Source of the DNA: Gerris lacustris
Lineage: Eukaryota > Arthropoda > Insecta > Hemiptera > Gerridae
Direction of reading: 5' to 3'
Assembly (NCBI GenBank): GCA_951217055.1
Contig: OX578282.1
Location: forward strand, 19,899,106-19,963,105
Length of the DNA: 64,000 nucleotides
Under the pieces are notes generated by a model, which worked only from the letters and a program-made list of their open reading frames with translations, had not been told where the DNA came from and did no database searches. Made by a program: the position numbers and the translations under genes. Below are positions 45,044 through 57,100 of the stretch, one piece after another. The stretch's first letter is position 1. Each line of letters opens with the position of its first letter.

Positions 45044-45957
45044 AATTATACATTTTATGTCACTTGCATTTGAAAGTGTATCAATTAAATAACTGATATA
45101 TGTTATGTTATCATGCTAGATATTTGAAATTTTATATTATACAAGCTCATTTTTAACCAGCTTTTTTTTATACAGAAAAAAAGATGCCCCTTTTATATCG
45201 CCAAACAAATTGCGTATAAAATATATACAAGATTAAGATCATTTCCGAAAATCTTCTCTGTTGTATTTTCTAAGCTCTGAGATAAATATTAGCATAGATA
45301 TTATTCATACTTAATAAAAGATTTAAACCCAATAAATATCACTTCTTTTAATGCTTACAGATAACTGAATTTAAATAAAAGATAAAGAATAATTTAATGC
45401 TTCATTATTACAAATTTTAGAGGATTTACTTAATTTTAAACACAAAATAATTCTATATAGTTAAGAACAATTTCATTACTGTTATAGTCATTACTTTCTC
45501 ATTATATATATATACTAAACTGCAGTAAATAAATAGAGCACTATGTATGTACTGCAATGTATTTGCTTGAAGGTAATGAATGAGTTTTACAAAGATAAGT
45601 CCATCGTAGTATATCCTTAATAATGTTTCTCTCCCTCTATCTCTTTTGGACATGCATTGTAGCAATGCCTAATTCCCTCTCTAGGTATATACTGCCAGTA
45701 TATAAAACTGTACTGTACAATTTTAGAGCATAATTTGTAACATAGCAGCTCACTGCGTAACTTGTAACATTCTATACAGCTAAGAACAAGGTTCAATACT
45801 ATTATAATCACCTTTACTGTCATATGACAGCACGGGAAAATGTCTGTATATATAGAGAGGGTATAGTATGAATATATACAGCAATATTTATATGCAAGAA
45901 AGTAATAGTTTTATAAAGGTACATTCATGGCAGCGTGTACGTAATACTCTCTCTCTA

Positions 45958-45992
<35 letters not shown>

Positions 45993-47089
45993 ATGTATAT
46001 ACTACTAGTACTTAAAAAAAAAAAAAAAAAAATTACAAAGGTATTACAAGTGTAAAGGTGTGTTTTGGGTAGGTTTTTGTAAGGTAAGTCTATGTTTTTG
46101 TAAGGTAATGTATTTGTATGCTCAAACAATGAATAATAAGAAAGTGATTGTTTTGATAAAGATAAATGTATACAGGGTACTCTATGTACCCAAAGGTAGG
46201 CATAAAATTATTGTTTTCTAAGTTATTAACTCATCTTCAACTTCACCAAGAACGACTTTGAGACACATTTCTCTAAAATATACTTCCTTTTAACGCGGTC
46301 TCTCCTACACATCCTTTTAAGTTATTGAATGATACTTCTTTAAAAGACATTAAATGAAATTTGTAATAATAGAATAAATCACACAAAAAATATGTTAAAG
46401 AATCTCAACTGTTAAAATAAAATAAAAAAGAGTAAACACATAATGTACAAAGATTAAAACTCGATAGAAGGGAGTGAAATAAAAACTAGGTCAAGAGTGC
46501 TAAAAGGATATTTTTATTTTTATCTTTATCTTCAATATAAAAAAGCAATACATCGGGAGATCAATAATGCCTAAAGTAAAGGAATCTTCCATTTCAATTA
46601 CAATACTTAATATTGTTATTATATATATATATATATGAGAGTGTGGGTGTGTGTATTTATATATTACACGCGAGTGAACGTAAAAATAATGAAATCATTT
46701 AAACTCGATTTATAAAGATAGTACAAAATTTGAGGCAGGTAAAAAACAAAAACAAATGAACAAAAAAAAAACTTAAAGAGAATAAGAATGAGGAGGTTCT
46801 TAAACCGATTTAAATTTTAAAAAAATGTAATGTCACTCTATTCAGTTGATATAAATGTAAAATTTCACAATTTCCATAAACAAAGAAACTGATAAATTAA
46901 CACATAAAAAAGGTCATAATAAAAATGTAAATATAACACACATCTATTTAAGTCAAAAGAGAAAATACTTTATACTATTTAGTAGAAAATACATCATAAT
47001 ATATATATATATAAAGCAAACATAATATATAAAAGTAAAGCAAACATATAAATTATTGTGTTTATTTATTGTTTTAATGGATGATTCTG
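44226..47089. other. AT-rich interval with microsatellites and a diverged duplication
   Basis: The stretch about 45440-45640 is echoed at about 45770-45930 (CTATATAGTTAAGAACAA versus CTATACAGCTAAGAACAA, with similar CT-rich ends). A (CT)n/(TCTCTA)n run lies at 45949-45993, and a poly-A at about 46014-46031. No gene recognised. Confidence 0.5.
44974..45040. repeat. (TA)n microsatellite
   Basis: About 33 TA units. Confidence 0.95.
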
Positions 47090-47399
47090 TGACAACTGAG
47101 AAAAGTGATTATTTAAGTATAAATAATTACATTAAGTTAATAAGAAAAATACAGTTAATAAAAAAGTTATTATAGTTCCACACGTAAGGTTTAATCGATC
47201 CGTATAGTCGGATTTCTAATAAGAAATATTAGTTCAAAAATAAGAAAAAACGCATGCCAACTGGTGTGGCATATACCTAGTAACAAACACTTTTATACAT
47301 TTTTTTTCCTCCTAACAAGCAATGAAACTACCTTAAAGTCTCGAGCTTAGCGATTCCCAACTAGAAGGAGAAGAGGAAAGGAATCACATGATATCAAAT

Positions 47400-48678
47400 G
47401 AAAGCGGCAAGACTTCATTAACTAAACGAACGTTAGTGATGAAAATGAGGACACCGAAACCACTAAAAATGTTTCGACACCTTCAAACCCGGTGTGTAGC
47501 AGCTGTAAGGAGAACTATTTTTTTCCCAAACGGGATTATCAAGCTACTCATCATGTCAATAAGACACGAACAAGATTGACTGGGTCAAATGAGTAGCACA
47601 GATGGAGCCAAAGCCATGTCCGGAACGAGAACAGGCCTAAGGGCGAGAATCAGGGAAGTTGCACCTTTTGCCGAGTGGCATTACCGTCATCTATCGGCAA
47701 GCATTGGTGACAAAAAGAACAAACATTAGATAAATGCGTCAAAATCATAACTTTTATCAAGAGTTGAGTACTGAATTCACAGCCACCTTACTTGAGTGTG
47801 ACCACTCCTAATTCACACTCAAGTAAGGTGGCTCTCGAAGGGAAAATCACCGAGTCGATTTAGGGAGTGCTGAAGTGAGGTTGTTCTTAATGGAATAGCT
47901 AACACAATCCCATCAGAGAATCTCTCCAGAAAAACTCAACAATTTAAGGTGTCTTACAAAATTAGCTTACCTATCCGACATCTTCAACCAACTCAATGAT
48001 CTGAATACCAAATTGTAATGAGTTAATATAAATTGTTTTACGTTAAGGACCAAATTAAAGCAACTGTATTAAAAATTGGAACTGTAGCAAAAACGACTCA
48101 CAAGTGGAAATATGGAATCGTTTCAAAATTTGCCAGAAGACTACCACAGAATGAAGCTCGACTAATCATTTGCAACAACTAAGAAAGACTTTCTGGGAAT
48201 ACTTACCCTTTCCTGACAAACAAAATCATGGATTCGTGATCCGTACTCCACAACCATAAAAGAAGGCGTGCCAATGGAACGTAAGGAAGACAAAGATTTC
48301 ATTGACTTAGCTACCAACGGAGAGCTTTAAATTACATCCAAGGAAAGCAACTTGGCTGACTTTTGGGCTCATGTTGCTAATGAACTGTCAAGGCTAGGGA
48401 ATAAGGCTTTGCAGACGTTAATTCCATTCCCAACTACCTACCTCTGTGAACAATATTTTTCGTCACTGCTCCAAGAGAAAAACAAATCAATAAACAGGCT
48501 GCTCAGTTTGACGGCGAGGTTAGGAGTAAAATTATCAAAAAAAAATATACACATTTTGAAAAACTTGCGTAAGCAAAAATGCGAGTTCACCATTCACACT
48601 GAATTCTTATTTTACATCATGCATTTTTATTTAGTTATCAAAGATGTTATTAGGCTGAGACATGGGGGTCCCTGGTAG
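47400..48678 (+). pseudogene. hAT transposase pseudogene, copy 1
   Basis: Broken blocks in family order: an N-terminal SNESGKTSL near 47393, AYLSDIFNQLNDLN at about 47965-48006, and the C-terminal hATC dimerisation block SNLADFWAHVANEL...FPTTYLCEQYFSSLLQ at about 48347-48475. Stops and frameshifts separate them. The wording matches the Buster/ZBED5-SCAND3 branch of hAT transposases. No full catalytic core survives. Confidence 0.7.
47781..47833. repeat. Perfect 21-bp-arm hairpin inside the hAT relic
   Basis: AGCCACCTTACTTGAGTGTG plus A pairs with its exact inverse at 47813-47833 across an 11-nt loop. The second copy is at 58180-58232. Confidence 0.85.
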
Positions 48679-49974
48679 TCAACCAAAATTTCTAGGGGTC
48701 CACGACAAATAAGAACCGCTGCTCTAGCTCAAATTGGCCCAAAGATAATATTTTAGATACAATTCCTTCATATTTTAGTTTTTTAACGAAGACTAAGTTT
48801 TAAATATATGAAACAACATTTACTGATGGAAATAAAAAATATGTCTTAACAATTAACAAGATTAGCAAAACTAACAAAATTAACTAACTAAAAAAATAAA
48901 AAATAAAAAAAAAAATAAAAAATAAAAAATAAATTAACTTAATGTAATATAGAATTTAAATATTATAGACATTGATTGAACAAGGTAGAGGTAACAATTT
49001 TCAATAGTTAATAAAAATAACAGTTAGGTCAAAAATGAACAAGATTATTTTATTGGGAACTTATTTAGAGTAAGGGGCTCTCACTCTAGGTGATTTTACA
49101 CGACCTATTAATTTATGTCTGCAAATTATGTGATACTCTAATGGAAATAATGTTTGTTTTGTAATTAATTCTTGGAAGTACTTTTTAATGGTTGAAATAA
49201 ATATATTTATTATTATCTCAAAATCGGATTTTTGCCCACATTCACATTACTTTGTTTCTACAAATAATAAGTATATAAGAAAGAAAAAAAAAGAAATCCA
49301 ATATAACAATTGATTTCAAAGTGCGATGAAACTAACGAGCATGTCATGTCAAGGTTAGAATGTGTAAAAGGCGTAAAGGCTTTTTTTATTAGAGATCCCG
49401 TGCGTGTAACTTCATACTTACAATTATTTACAAACATGCTTAAATCCAATTAAACTTTATTATAGACTTACAAAGTTCACACGTGTTTTATAACAGTAAA
49501 AGATGGAATAAAAAGCCAATATTTGTTCAAGGTGTTTAAATATGCTATTGTAAATTAATAAATTTTATGTCATAACTAATTACAATCTTTTTCTCTTTTT
49601 ATACACCCATGTTTTAAACATAATTATTTAAGAATAATTTGAATGAACTGTAATTACTCAAAAAAAAAAAAAAAAAAAAAAAACGATTATGCTAGAAAAG
49701 TTGTTTTTATGGCATTTAGATTTACAATTTATACAAAGAATGTACTTTATGCGAAGAATATATGTATTACAGAATTTGTTTAATTAATTTTTAAACAACG
49801 CTCTCACCAGAAACCATCAGGTCCCTACACTAAAATGTAATTCGAAGCCCAGGAAGGTAAGATATGTTTTTTGTGTAATATATACTATATATTTATGTAT
49901 TCAATTTTTTTTATTTTTGTAATAGCAATAATTTTCAAGTCAATTCGTTTTATACTTGTGTATTTTTTTAATAT

Positions 49975-51212
49975 TGTTACGAAAACCTTACGTTTTTTTT
50001 ATATATATTTTAGACTCAGAAATATCCCTGTAAATTATCACGAAGATAATGTAGATATTCCCGAGTGCTTGTGTCATTCATTTATCTTTGTATTATTTAA
50101 GAGTCAGCTATTAGGGCACTGTTTACAACGAGTTTAGGCACCTTTGGTCACGACCGGGTAGGCCGCTTGTTTACATTGCGAACGACCGAGTGGGAGAGCC
50201 GATGAACGTTACTGATCTCGCCAGTGAGTGGGGATCCACGTTAAGGTACGGATCTCGTGAGTACGCACGACCTACGGAGAATACGTTCGAGAGTGGAAAA
50301 TCAGTGTTCCTTCCACGTACGTCTTCCACCCCGTTTTGGCAGTGGATTTCGGCCGCCACTTAAGGAAACTCGTCCACCTACGACAGAGTAGAGTAACTTT
50401 CAAGGTGCTTAAGTGGAGGACCCAGCGACCCATCACTGGTGGATATTCGAGTAGGTCATCCACCTTGGACCCCAGTCCCTCAGAACAGAGGTAGGCCGCC
50501 TTTATATATATTGTTCTTAGGCGAGTGCACTCGCTCATCTTTTCTGGGGAGCAGCGCTAAGTAAATAATCTCGAAGACACAATCTCTGGATAGATCTGGA
50601 TCTCCCGCGTCCGTGTACCGCCGTTCCGGTTAAGTCGCGTCGGGGTACTAGCACTTACCTGGCCAGGGATTAGGGAAGTAGAGACTGTGTAGTTTTGGGG
50701 TTGATATCTTGCGGCTAGTTGTAAATGGTTCCGTAGCCCAGTTTATATTTTACTTTGTTAATTACTGTTATATTATTTATGTGCATGTTCCGGAATGTTT
50801 GGAAATTGTTATGCTATAGTTATTCCTTATAGCTTGATTGTTATACTAGTTCATTAGATATTTTATTGGCTCCTACTAACCTAGTTTTAATGTCTTATTT
50901 ATTTAGGATTTACTTGTAACAAATTGCTTGAGGAAAGAGAGCTTGTTGATTAAAATGTTATTCAGTTTCAGTAACTGATTGTGTTACTCAAATTATTTAC
51001 CTACTTATTATATACCTATTGTGTTACTATTAAAAGGGATTTCCTCATCTCCCCTCTTGCTTAGCTTACCATAGATGAGGTGGCGCCCTTTCCCCTATTA
51101 ATTCTTTTTCTCTTCCCCCTTATCTCCTTTATTTTCCCTAAATCGGTCCATACTTGATTTCCCTTCTTACCCCACCCTGCAACCGACTGAGTATCGGCGA
51201 ATAACCGTAACA
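49975..51212 (+). repeat. 5' LTR of the Gypsy element
   Basis: 1,238 bp from TGTTACGAAAACC to ACCGTAACA, with 7-bp inverted termini TGTTACG/CGTAACA. It is preceded by ATAT and followed 6 nt later by the primer-binding site. Short frames on both strands inside it are not genes. Confidence 0.85.
50501..50534 (+). promoter_or_regulatory. Probable LTR core promoter
   Basis: TTTATATATA (50501-50510) is a TATA-like box. A perfect palindrome GCGAGTGCACTCGC (50521-50534) lies just where initiation would be expected. The same is present in the 3' LTR at 60900-60933. The U3/R boundary is inferred, not shown. Confidence 0.45.
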
Positions 51213-51218
51213 AACCGT

Positions 51219-51233
51219 CGCCCAACGTGGGGC
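51219..51233 (+). promoter_or_regulatory. Primer-binding site, tRNA-Lys type
   Basis: CGCCCAACGTGGGGC is complementary to the 3' arm of tRNA-Lys(CUU) as I recall it. The three bases expected to pair with the tRNA CCA end (TGG) read CGT instead, so the terminal match is imperfect. Confidence 0.65.
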
Positions 51234-52622
51234 TAGGAAACTATCTTTGTAATTATTATAGGGGCATACTTGTATAATTATTATGTATCTCTGAATTACT
51301 GTCCATGTTATTTTATTTAGTCTAAGTTCATGTAATATAATAATTCAATCTATGTTTATTAAATCTGTTTGTTGTTATGAATTAAATTATATTAGGTAGA
51401 GATTTATCTTAATGAGTGTGCTAATACTAGAGGCACTGTTGGATTATATAACGGGATTTGTAGTAGAATAGAGACCGTTATGATTTTATTAATGATGTTT
51501 ATATGTTCTTATCAGTGATTCATTGCTGCTTTATTTATATAGAATTTTTCACTTGTCTAAATTAAATCTGTTACCTGTTTATAGAGTTTATTTTCCATTG
51601 ATCCAAATTATTTTAACTGTATGTTGTTTACGATTTGATATCTTGTTGGGGTATTATTTAGAATTTATATAGTTAATTTTAGTTGTTCAGAGAATTTGAA
51701 TCACTTAATTATGATTTTAGTGAACCAATTAATTAATTTTGATTATTTAACCTTAAATTTGGTTAGGTATTTGTCTGATTCTGTATATGTATTTTGTTCA
51801 ATATATTTTACTTTGATATAGCTTTATTTTAGTATTTAATAATATTTGTCTGTATACTTACCGCTTTAGATTAATTGAATGTTGTCTGTTATTTAGGTTT
51901 TTTTATCTTTTTAAGGTGACTGAATTCTTATAGTAATCGTTTTGATCTAATTTATAATTTTTTTTTTTCGATTGATTATTGATTAAACTAATTCATTTTG
52001 TTTACTCTATTGGTTGTTTTGATTTTAATGAATAATTACCTGTAGGCATTGAAACTATCTAATACAATTTATTCTGTGTAACTTTTCTTTAGCAATATGA
52101 TGCATTCAATTTGCTTCGTTTATTGATGAAATTATTTACTTTTAAATTTTATTGATGTCTCATAGATTATCATACTTAGATACTCAATCTTTTAATTATT
52201 TCTAATTTATTTAATCTATTAATACGTATTCATTTATGTCACCTAACCTATTTATCTTCTAGATTTGTTTTTTCCTTATGCCATATGGTTATAAGCTACC
52301 TGTTTTGAATATGATTATTGTTATTATATTATGTTTTATGGTATTTAATTATATAATTGAGATAATTTGTAGGCCTACCTGAATAGTTAGCAGAAGTTAG
52401 CCTGATTATATTTAATTTAATTAATTTAATTAAATTATTGAATATTTAATTTCATTTTGCACGTTTATGGAGTAAAGTGGGTTGCTCCAAGTGTTTAGTA
52501 GTTTAGTTTTATTAATGTATTTATTGGATTTAGTAATAATAGTGACCTACCTACTAGTTTATGAATAATATTTTATCCTAACTTATTTATCGTCAGCTAT
52601 CACCTATTTTATATTTATCAAG
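51234..52622 (+). other. Gypsy 5' leader (AT-rich, ~1.4 kb)
   Basis: This long untranslated stretch between the primer site and gag is expected to hold packaging signals. It is far more AT-rich than gag-pol, and I see no frame worth calling. Confidence 0.6.
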
Positions 52623-54176
52623 ATGGATGTAAACCGGCTATCGAAGGATGAACTCGAATACGAGCTTCTTGTTAGAGGAGTAGTTCAAGTACCAACAGTA
52701 GATGAGATGCGGAAAGCGCTACGGCGGATGCTTAAATTAGAAAAGGAAGGAAGATTGCTGGTCACGTCCCCCCCTAAGTTAAATTGGGAAAGAGAGTTTA
52801 CGATGGTAGAGGCTAAGTTGGCTGAAGCTAAGGTACTACTCGACGCCTACATGTGTAAACATACAACGGGCCAATTTTACAAAATTGAGACACTGGTTTC
52901 ACATATTATGAATAGGGTGGAAAGAATCCCCGGTGAAGACGATTATATAAAACGACGTAGCGACCTCCTTATGACAGCGTGTAACCTGTTAGACCGTCTT
53001 GGTGGTAGACCGGATACACAGGAGCGGAGCCTATTAGATATTGACATCGAGTGTTTGGATAATGCAACACCTCAGCGTTCTATAGGAAAGAGAGCCGGTC
53101 CTTCAAGATTAGATATGGAAGAAGAAGGAGACGATGAACTTTCTGAGCCGATAGTCAATGTACCTTCCTCTTTTCACCACACCACCAAGGCTGCTAACAA
53201 CCCAGATGTACCATTAAGTAACCCAACTTACCTTCAACTTCTTAACCAGTTGCAGAGAATGGAAGAGCAAGCCATGCCTCGAACTCTCCGTCGACAAGTA
53301 CCACCCAAAGAATGGAACATCAAGTTCAGTGGTGAAGCCAAGGGAACTAGTGTCCGCGCCTTTCTTGATGAGATTAGTCATCTAGTCCGGGCAAGGAATG
53401 TCTCCTATAATGACGTCTTTAATTCTGCCATAGACCTCTTTGAAGGAGCCGCGCTTTTGTGGTACAAATCCATCAGATCGGACATTCGGGACTGGGACGA
53501 GTTAGTGCTTCTGTTAAAAGAAGAGTACGAAGACGACGACTACGAAGAAGACCTGCTTCGTGAACTCATGTCAAGAACTCAGGGTGAGAACGAACAATTC
53601 ACGACGTATGTCGCCGTCATGAAGACGTACTTCTCCAGGTTGCCCAACCCACTAAGTGAGAGTCGCAAACTTAGTATACTTAGGAGGAATACAGCCCCGT
53701 ACTATTTTGACAGGATACGGTGGTCGGATGTTCAGTCAGTGGATGAGCTAACCAGAGCCGGACGTCAAGTTCAGAAAAATCGGGCACACATGGAGAGGTT
53801 CCAGCCACCGCCAACCTCTATGAAGACCCTCTTGGAACCTGACCTTGTCTATAAGCCGCCAAAGAGAGAACTCAAGGTCCATGAAGTACAGGTCACGGCG
53901 AAGCCAACCCCAGCGCCAATTCCGTCCCCATCATGGAGTTCCAGACAGTTGTCGCCTCAGCCAGGCCCCAGCACACCAACGACAAGGAAGATGTTCCCCC
54001 AGAGGACATCGACATGTTGGAACTGTGGCGAAGAGGGACACCGGTTTCTAAAATGTCCCAAAATGGTACTAGGATTTTGTCCGCGATGTGGAAGTCGTGA
54101 CTTGGATAAGGGAAACTGTACTCGATGTGACAGGAAGAGGAATCCGGGAAACGACAACGCGGCCCGGGGAAAATAA
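52623..54176 (+). CDS. gag: Gypsy Gag polyprotein
   Basis: This 517-residue structural protein forms the virus-like particle and binds the element RNA. The N terminus (VNRLSKDELEYELLVRGV) is helical and SAP-like. A retrotransposon capsid region spans about 235-345 (FLDEISHLVRARN, GAALLWYKSIRSDIRDWDEL). A zinc knuckle CWNCGEEGHRFLKC (CX2CX4HX4C) begins near residue 465, and a second, atypical Cys cluster (CPRCG...CTRC) near 486. The start is the first ATG after the leader. The stop TAA at 54174-54176 directly follows a G GGA AAA slippery heptamer, and the last 45 bases overlap the pol frame. Confidence 0.88.
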   Translation: MDVNRLSKDELEYELLVRGVVQVPTVDEMRKALRRMLKLEKEGRLLVTSPPKLNWEREFTMVEAKLAEAKVLLDAYMCKHTTGQFYKIETLVSHIMNRVERIPGEDDYIKRRSDLLMTACNLLDRLGGRPDTQERSLLDIDIECLDNATPQRSIGKRAGPSRLDMEEEGDDELSEPIVNVPSSFHHTTKAANNPDVPLSNPTYLQLLNQLQRMEEQAMPRTLRRQVPPKEWNIKFSGEAKGTSVRAFLDEISHLVRARNVSYNDVFNSAIDLFEGAALLWYKSIRSDIRDWDELVLLLKEEYEDDDYEEDLLRELMSRTQGENEQFTTYVAVMKTYFSRLPNPLSESRKLSILRRNTAPYYFDRIRWSDVQSVDELTRAGRQVQKNRAHMERFQPPPTSMKTLLEPDLVYKPPKRELKVHEVQVTAKPTPAPIPSPSWSSRQLSPQPGPSTPTTRKMFPQRTSTCWNCGEEGHRFLKCPKMVLGFCPRCGSRDLDKGNCTRCDRKRNPGNDNAARGK

Positions 54177-57100
54177 GTTCTGGCTCGGCCCCGCAAATAA
54201 ATAAACCCAGGACCTCACCAGAAGAATGGGCTGCTTGGTTAGATGTTGTCCGTGAGAACCACCTTGTCAGTTGCATAGGAGAAATCGAAAAATCAATGGA
54301 AGGTGACCAGCGTCCGTACCTCACGGTGAACGTAATGGGAGTGAAGATCAAAGGTCTTTTAGATTCGGGTGCTTCACGAACTTTAATAGGTGAAGCAGGG
54401 TGGAGACGTCTAAAACATCTTAGAGTACCTGAGTGTCCTGAGGATGAGTTATCCGTAACGGTTGCCGATGGAAATCGATGCAGAGTAGTCAGAGTTGTTG
54501 ACCTACCAATGGAGCTAAGTGGAGTGGTGAAGATCATGCGCGTGCTAGTCGTTCCCGCTTTAAAATCACCACTAATTCTAGGATTAGACTTCTGGAAAGC
54601 CATGCGCATAGTTCCAGACCTTAACAAGGGTACCTGGGATTACAGCGAAACTTTAGCGATGATAAGTACATCTGAAGGCCTCCAGAGCGAAGATTCACTT
54701 ACCGTGCACCAGCGAAACAGTCTTCGCCAATTAACTAGGCAATTTTTTGATAAGATGGGTAACAAGCTTGGATGCACCACAAGAGTAAAGCACGTGATAG
54801 ACACCGGTGGAGCGACTCCAATTAAACAAAGGTACTATCCAGTTTCGCCAGCCGTTCAAAAGACAATGAGTGAAGAGCTTGATAAAATGTTAAGGGAGGG
54901 AGTGGTAGAACCATCCAAGAGCCCTTGGTCTAGTCCGGTGGTTATGGTTCGTAAGTCTGATGGTAATATGCGGTTCTGCGTAGACTTTCGCAAGGTGAAC
55001 GCTGTTACCAAAAGGGATGCGTACCCCCTCCCTTATGTCAGTCAGATACTGGATCGTCTTCGTAACTCAAAGTTCTTAAGCTCTTTGGACATTAAGTCGG
55101 CGTACTGGCAAGTACCAATGGAAGACGAGTCGAAGGAGGTCACCGCCTTCACCGTACCTGGTCGAGGACTCTTCCATTTCCTAAGACTACCCTTTGGTCT
55201 CCACAACAGCCCTGCGACATGGCAGCGCCTCATCGACGAAGTCCTCGGTGCTGATCTCGAACCTTATGTCTGGGTATATCTCGATGACATCATCGTCTCA
55301 ACACCGACTTTCGAGATGCACCTGGAAGTCATGTCTAAGGTACTTACTCGACTTTTGGAGGCTGGACTCACATTAAACGAAGAGAAGTGTAAGTTCTGTC
55401 GACCCGAACTTGTTTACTTGGGATTCGTCGTTGACCGTGATGGCTTGAAGGTGGATCCAGAGAAAGTGGCCGCCATCGTGTCCCTGCCGCCTCCAAAGAA
55501 CATCAAGCAAGTCCGACGCTTCGTAGGGATGGCGTCTTGGTACAGGAGGTTTGTGCCAGACTTCTCGTCGATAGTCGCTCCCATTACTTCGTTGTTAAAG
55601 AAAGGGGTTAAATGGGAATGGAACTCAGAGCGACATCATGCGTTTAACACACTTAAAGAGAAGTTAGTTTCGGCACCCATCCTTACAGGCCCTGACTTCA
55701 ACCAAAGCTTCCTACTTACCACTGATGCATCGACGTACGGTCTTGGTGCCGTACTTTCTCAGGATCTCCCAGAAGGTGAACGGGTCATCGCCTATGCTAG
55801 CCGAACACTTAACAAGTCGGAGCGAAACTACTCAGCTACAGAGCTGGAATGTCTGGCCGTCTTATGGGCTATAGAAAAGTTTCGTCCCTACTTAGAAGGC
55901 GCCGAGTTCACGGTAATCACGGACCACCACGCATTAGTCTGGTTACAGAACCTACGCGACCCTCAAGGAAGACTTTCTCGCTGGGCGTTGAGACTACAGC
56001 AGTATCGCTTTAAGGTAATCCACCGTCCAGGGAAGAACAACGTCGTGGCCGATGCGCTTTCAAGAGCATCCGAAGGAGACTGCCAAGTAGCAGACGTCAC
56101 ACCAGAGCCGAATGACCGATGGTACCAGAAGATGCTGACCAACGTCCATGATAGCCCTGGCAAATTTCCCTTATGGAGAGAGGAAAGCGGCCGTCTCTAC
56201 CGTCGTGTAAGAACTGCCCTGTTGCCTGGAGAAGACCCCTGGAAAATGGTAATCCCTAAGGGTAGGCGAAGGAAGATTCTAGAGGAGAATCATAATGCCC
56301 CCACAGCTGGTCACTTAGGAGTCTTTAAAACCAGGAAACGTATCGCTGAAAATTATTACTGGCCTGGGATGGCAACAGACATTGCGCGATACGTCACTAG
56401 GTGTCAGGTGTGTTTGGCAACGAAGCCTGACCAGAAGAAGCCCCAAGGTTTAATGGGACAGCACAGAATTCCCTCTAAACCTTGGCAAGTAATTACGGCT
56501 GACTTAATGGGTCCGTTCCCCCGATCGTCCATGCGCAATAAATTCCTGCTAGTTGTCACCGAGTATTTGACAAAATTTACCCTCTTATTCGCCCTCCGGG
56601 ATGCAACCGCGAAGGCAGTTGTGAAGCATTTAGAGGACGATGTGTTCCTTAGCTATGGAGTCCCCATGAAACTCATCTGCGATAATGGGCCCCAATTCAG
56701 AAGTGGAGAACTTCGAAGGAAGTTAGAGGAGTATGGAGTCAAGGCACAATACTCACCGAGCTATAGCCCTCAATGCAACCCGACGGAAAGAACTAACCGT
56801 ACGGTAAAGTATATGATTGCTGCTTACGTGCGAGAGAACCATAGACATTGGGATAAGTTGTTATCAAAGCTGCGCTTTGCCATCAACACCGCAACTCATG
56901 AGACCACGGGCTATAGTCCGAGTTATCTCAACTTCGGCCGGAAAATCTGCGCTAAAGGGGAACAACACCACACCCCAGAAGACCAGGAGGTTAAGGATCC
57001 GGATGAGGATCCGAGGAAGTCCAGACAAGCAGATTTGGAGAGATTGCCAGCAGTACTGGAAGACGTGCGAAGGCGCTTAGTGGAGGCGCATAAGAGACAG

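Larger units (their letters stand above)
47348..48721 (+). mobile_element. hAT (Buster-like) DNA transposon relic, copy 1
   Basis: The left end TAGCGATTCCCAAC and the right end in reverse complement CAGCGGTTCTTATT are hAT-like TIRs. The flanks CTCGAGCT (47340-47347) and CTCTAGCT (48722-48729) match at 7 of 8 bases, an old 8-bp target duplication of the nnnTAnnn type (right copy). Transposase relics lie inside (next entry). About 1,374 bp, shorter than an intact hAT, so internally deleted as well as mutated. Confidence 0.7.
47090..49974 (+). repeat. Flank segment duplicated at 57489-60373 (copy 1)
   Basis: From TGACAACTGAG at 47090 this segment is repeated 10,399 bp downstream, and the match continues through the adjoining LTR to 51212/61611. 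I found one base difference here (49534 G versus 59933 C) and one in the LTR (51034 A versus 61433 G). It carries the hAT relic 47348-48721 and poly-A (about 49661-49683). I read it as flanking DNA, not as part of the LTR, because the LTR start TGTTACG and the ATAT target duplication lie at 49971-49981. Confidence 0.8.

Noticed and set aside
49871..50538. Short frames inside the LTRs (copies at 60270-60937)
   Set aside because: Noncoding regulatory LTR sequence; no family resemblance; identical in both copies because the LTRs are identical.
47090..51212. A 4.1-kb long terminal repeat
   Set aside because: The left edges of the two copies do not agree. The true LTR start with ATAT target duplication is internal (49975), and the polypurine tract leads into the same TGTTACG start.
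53893..54627. 244-codon - strand frame
   Set aside because: Shadow of the gag/pol coding sequence.
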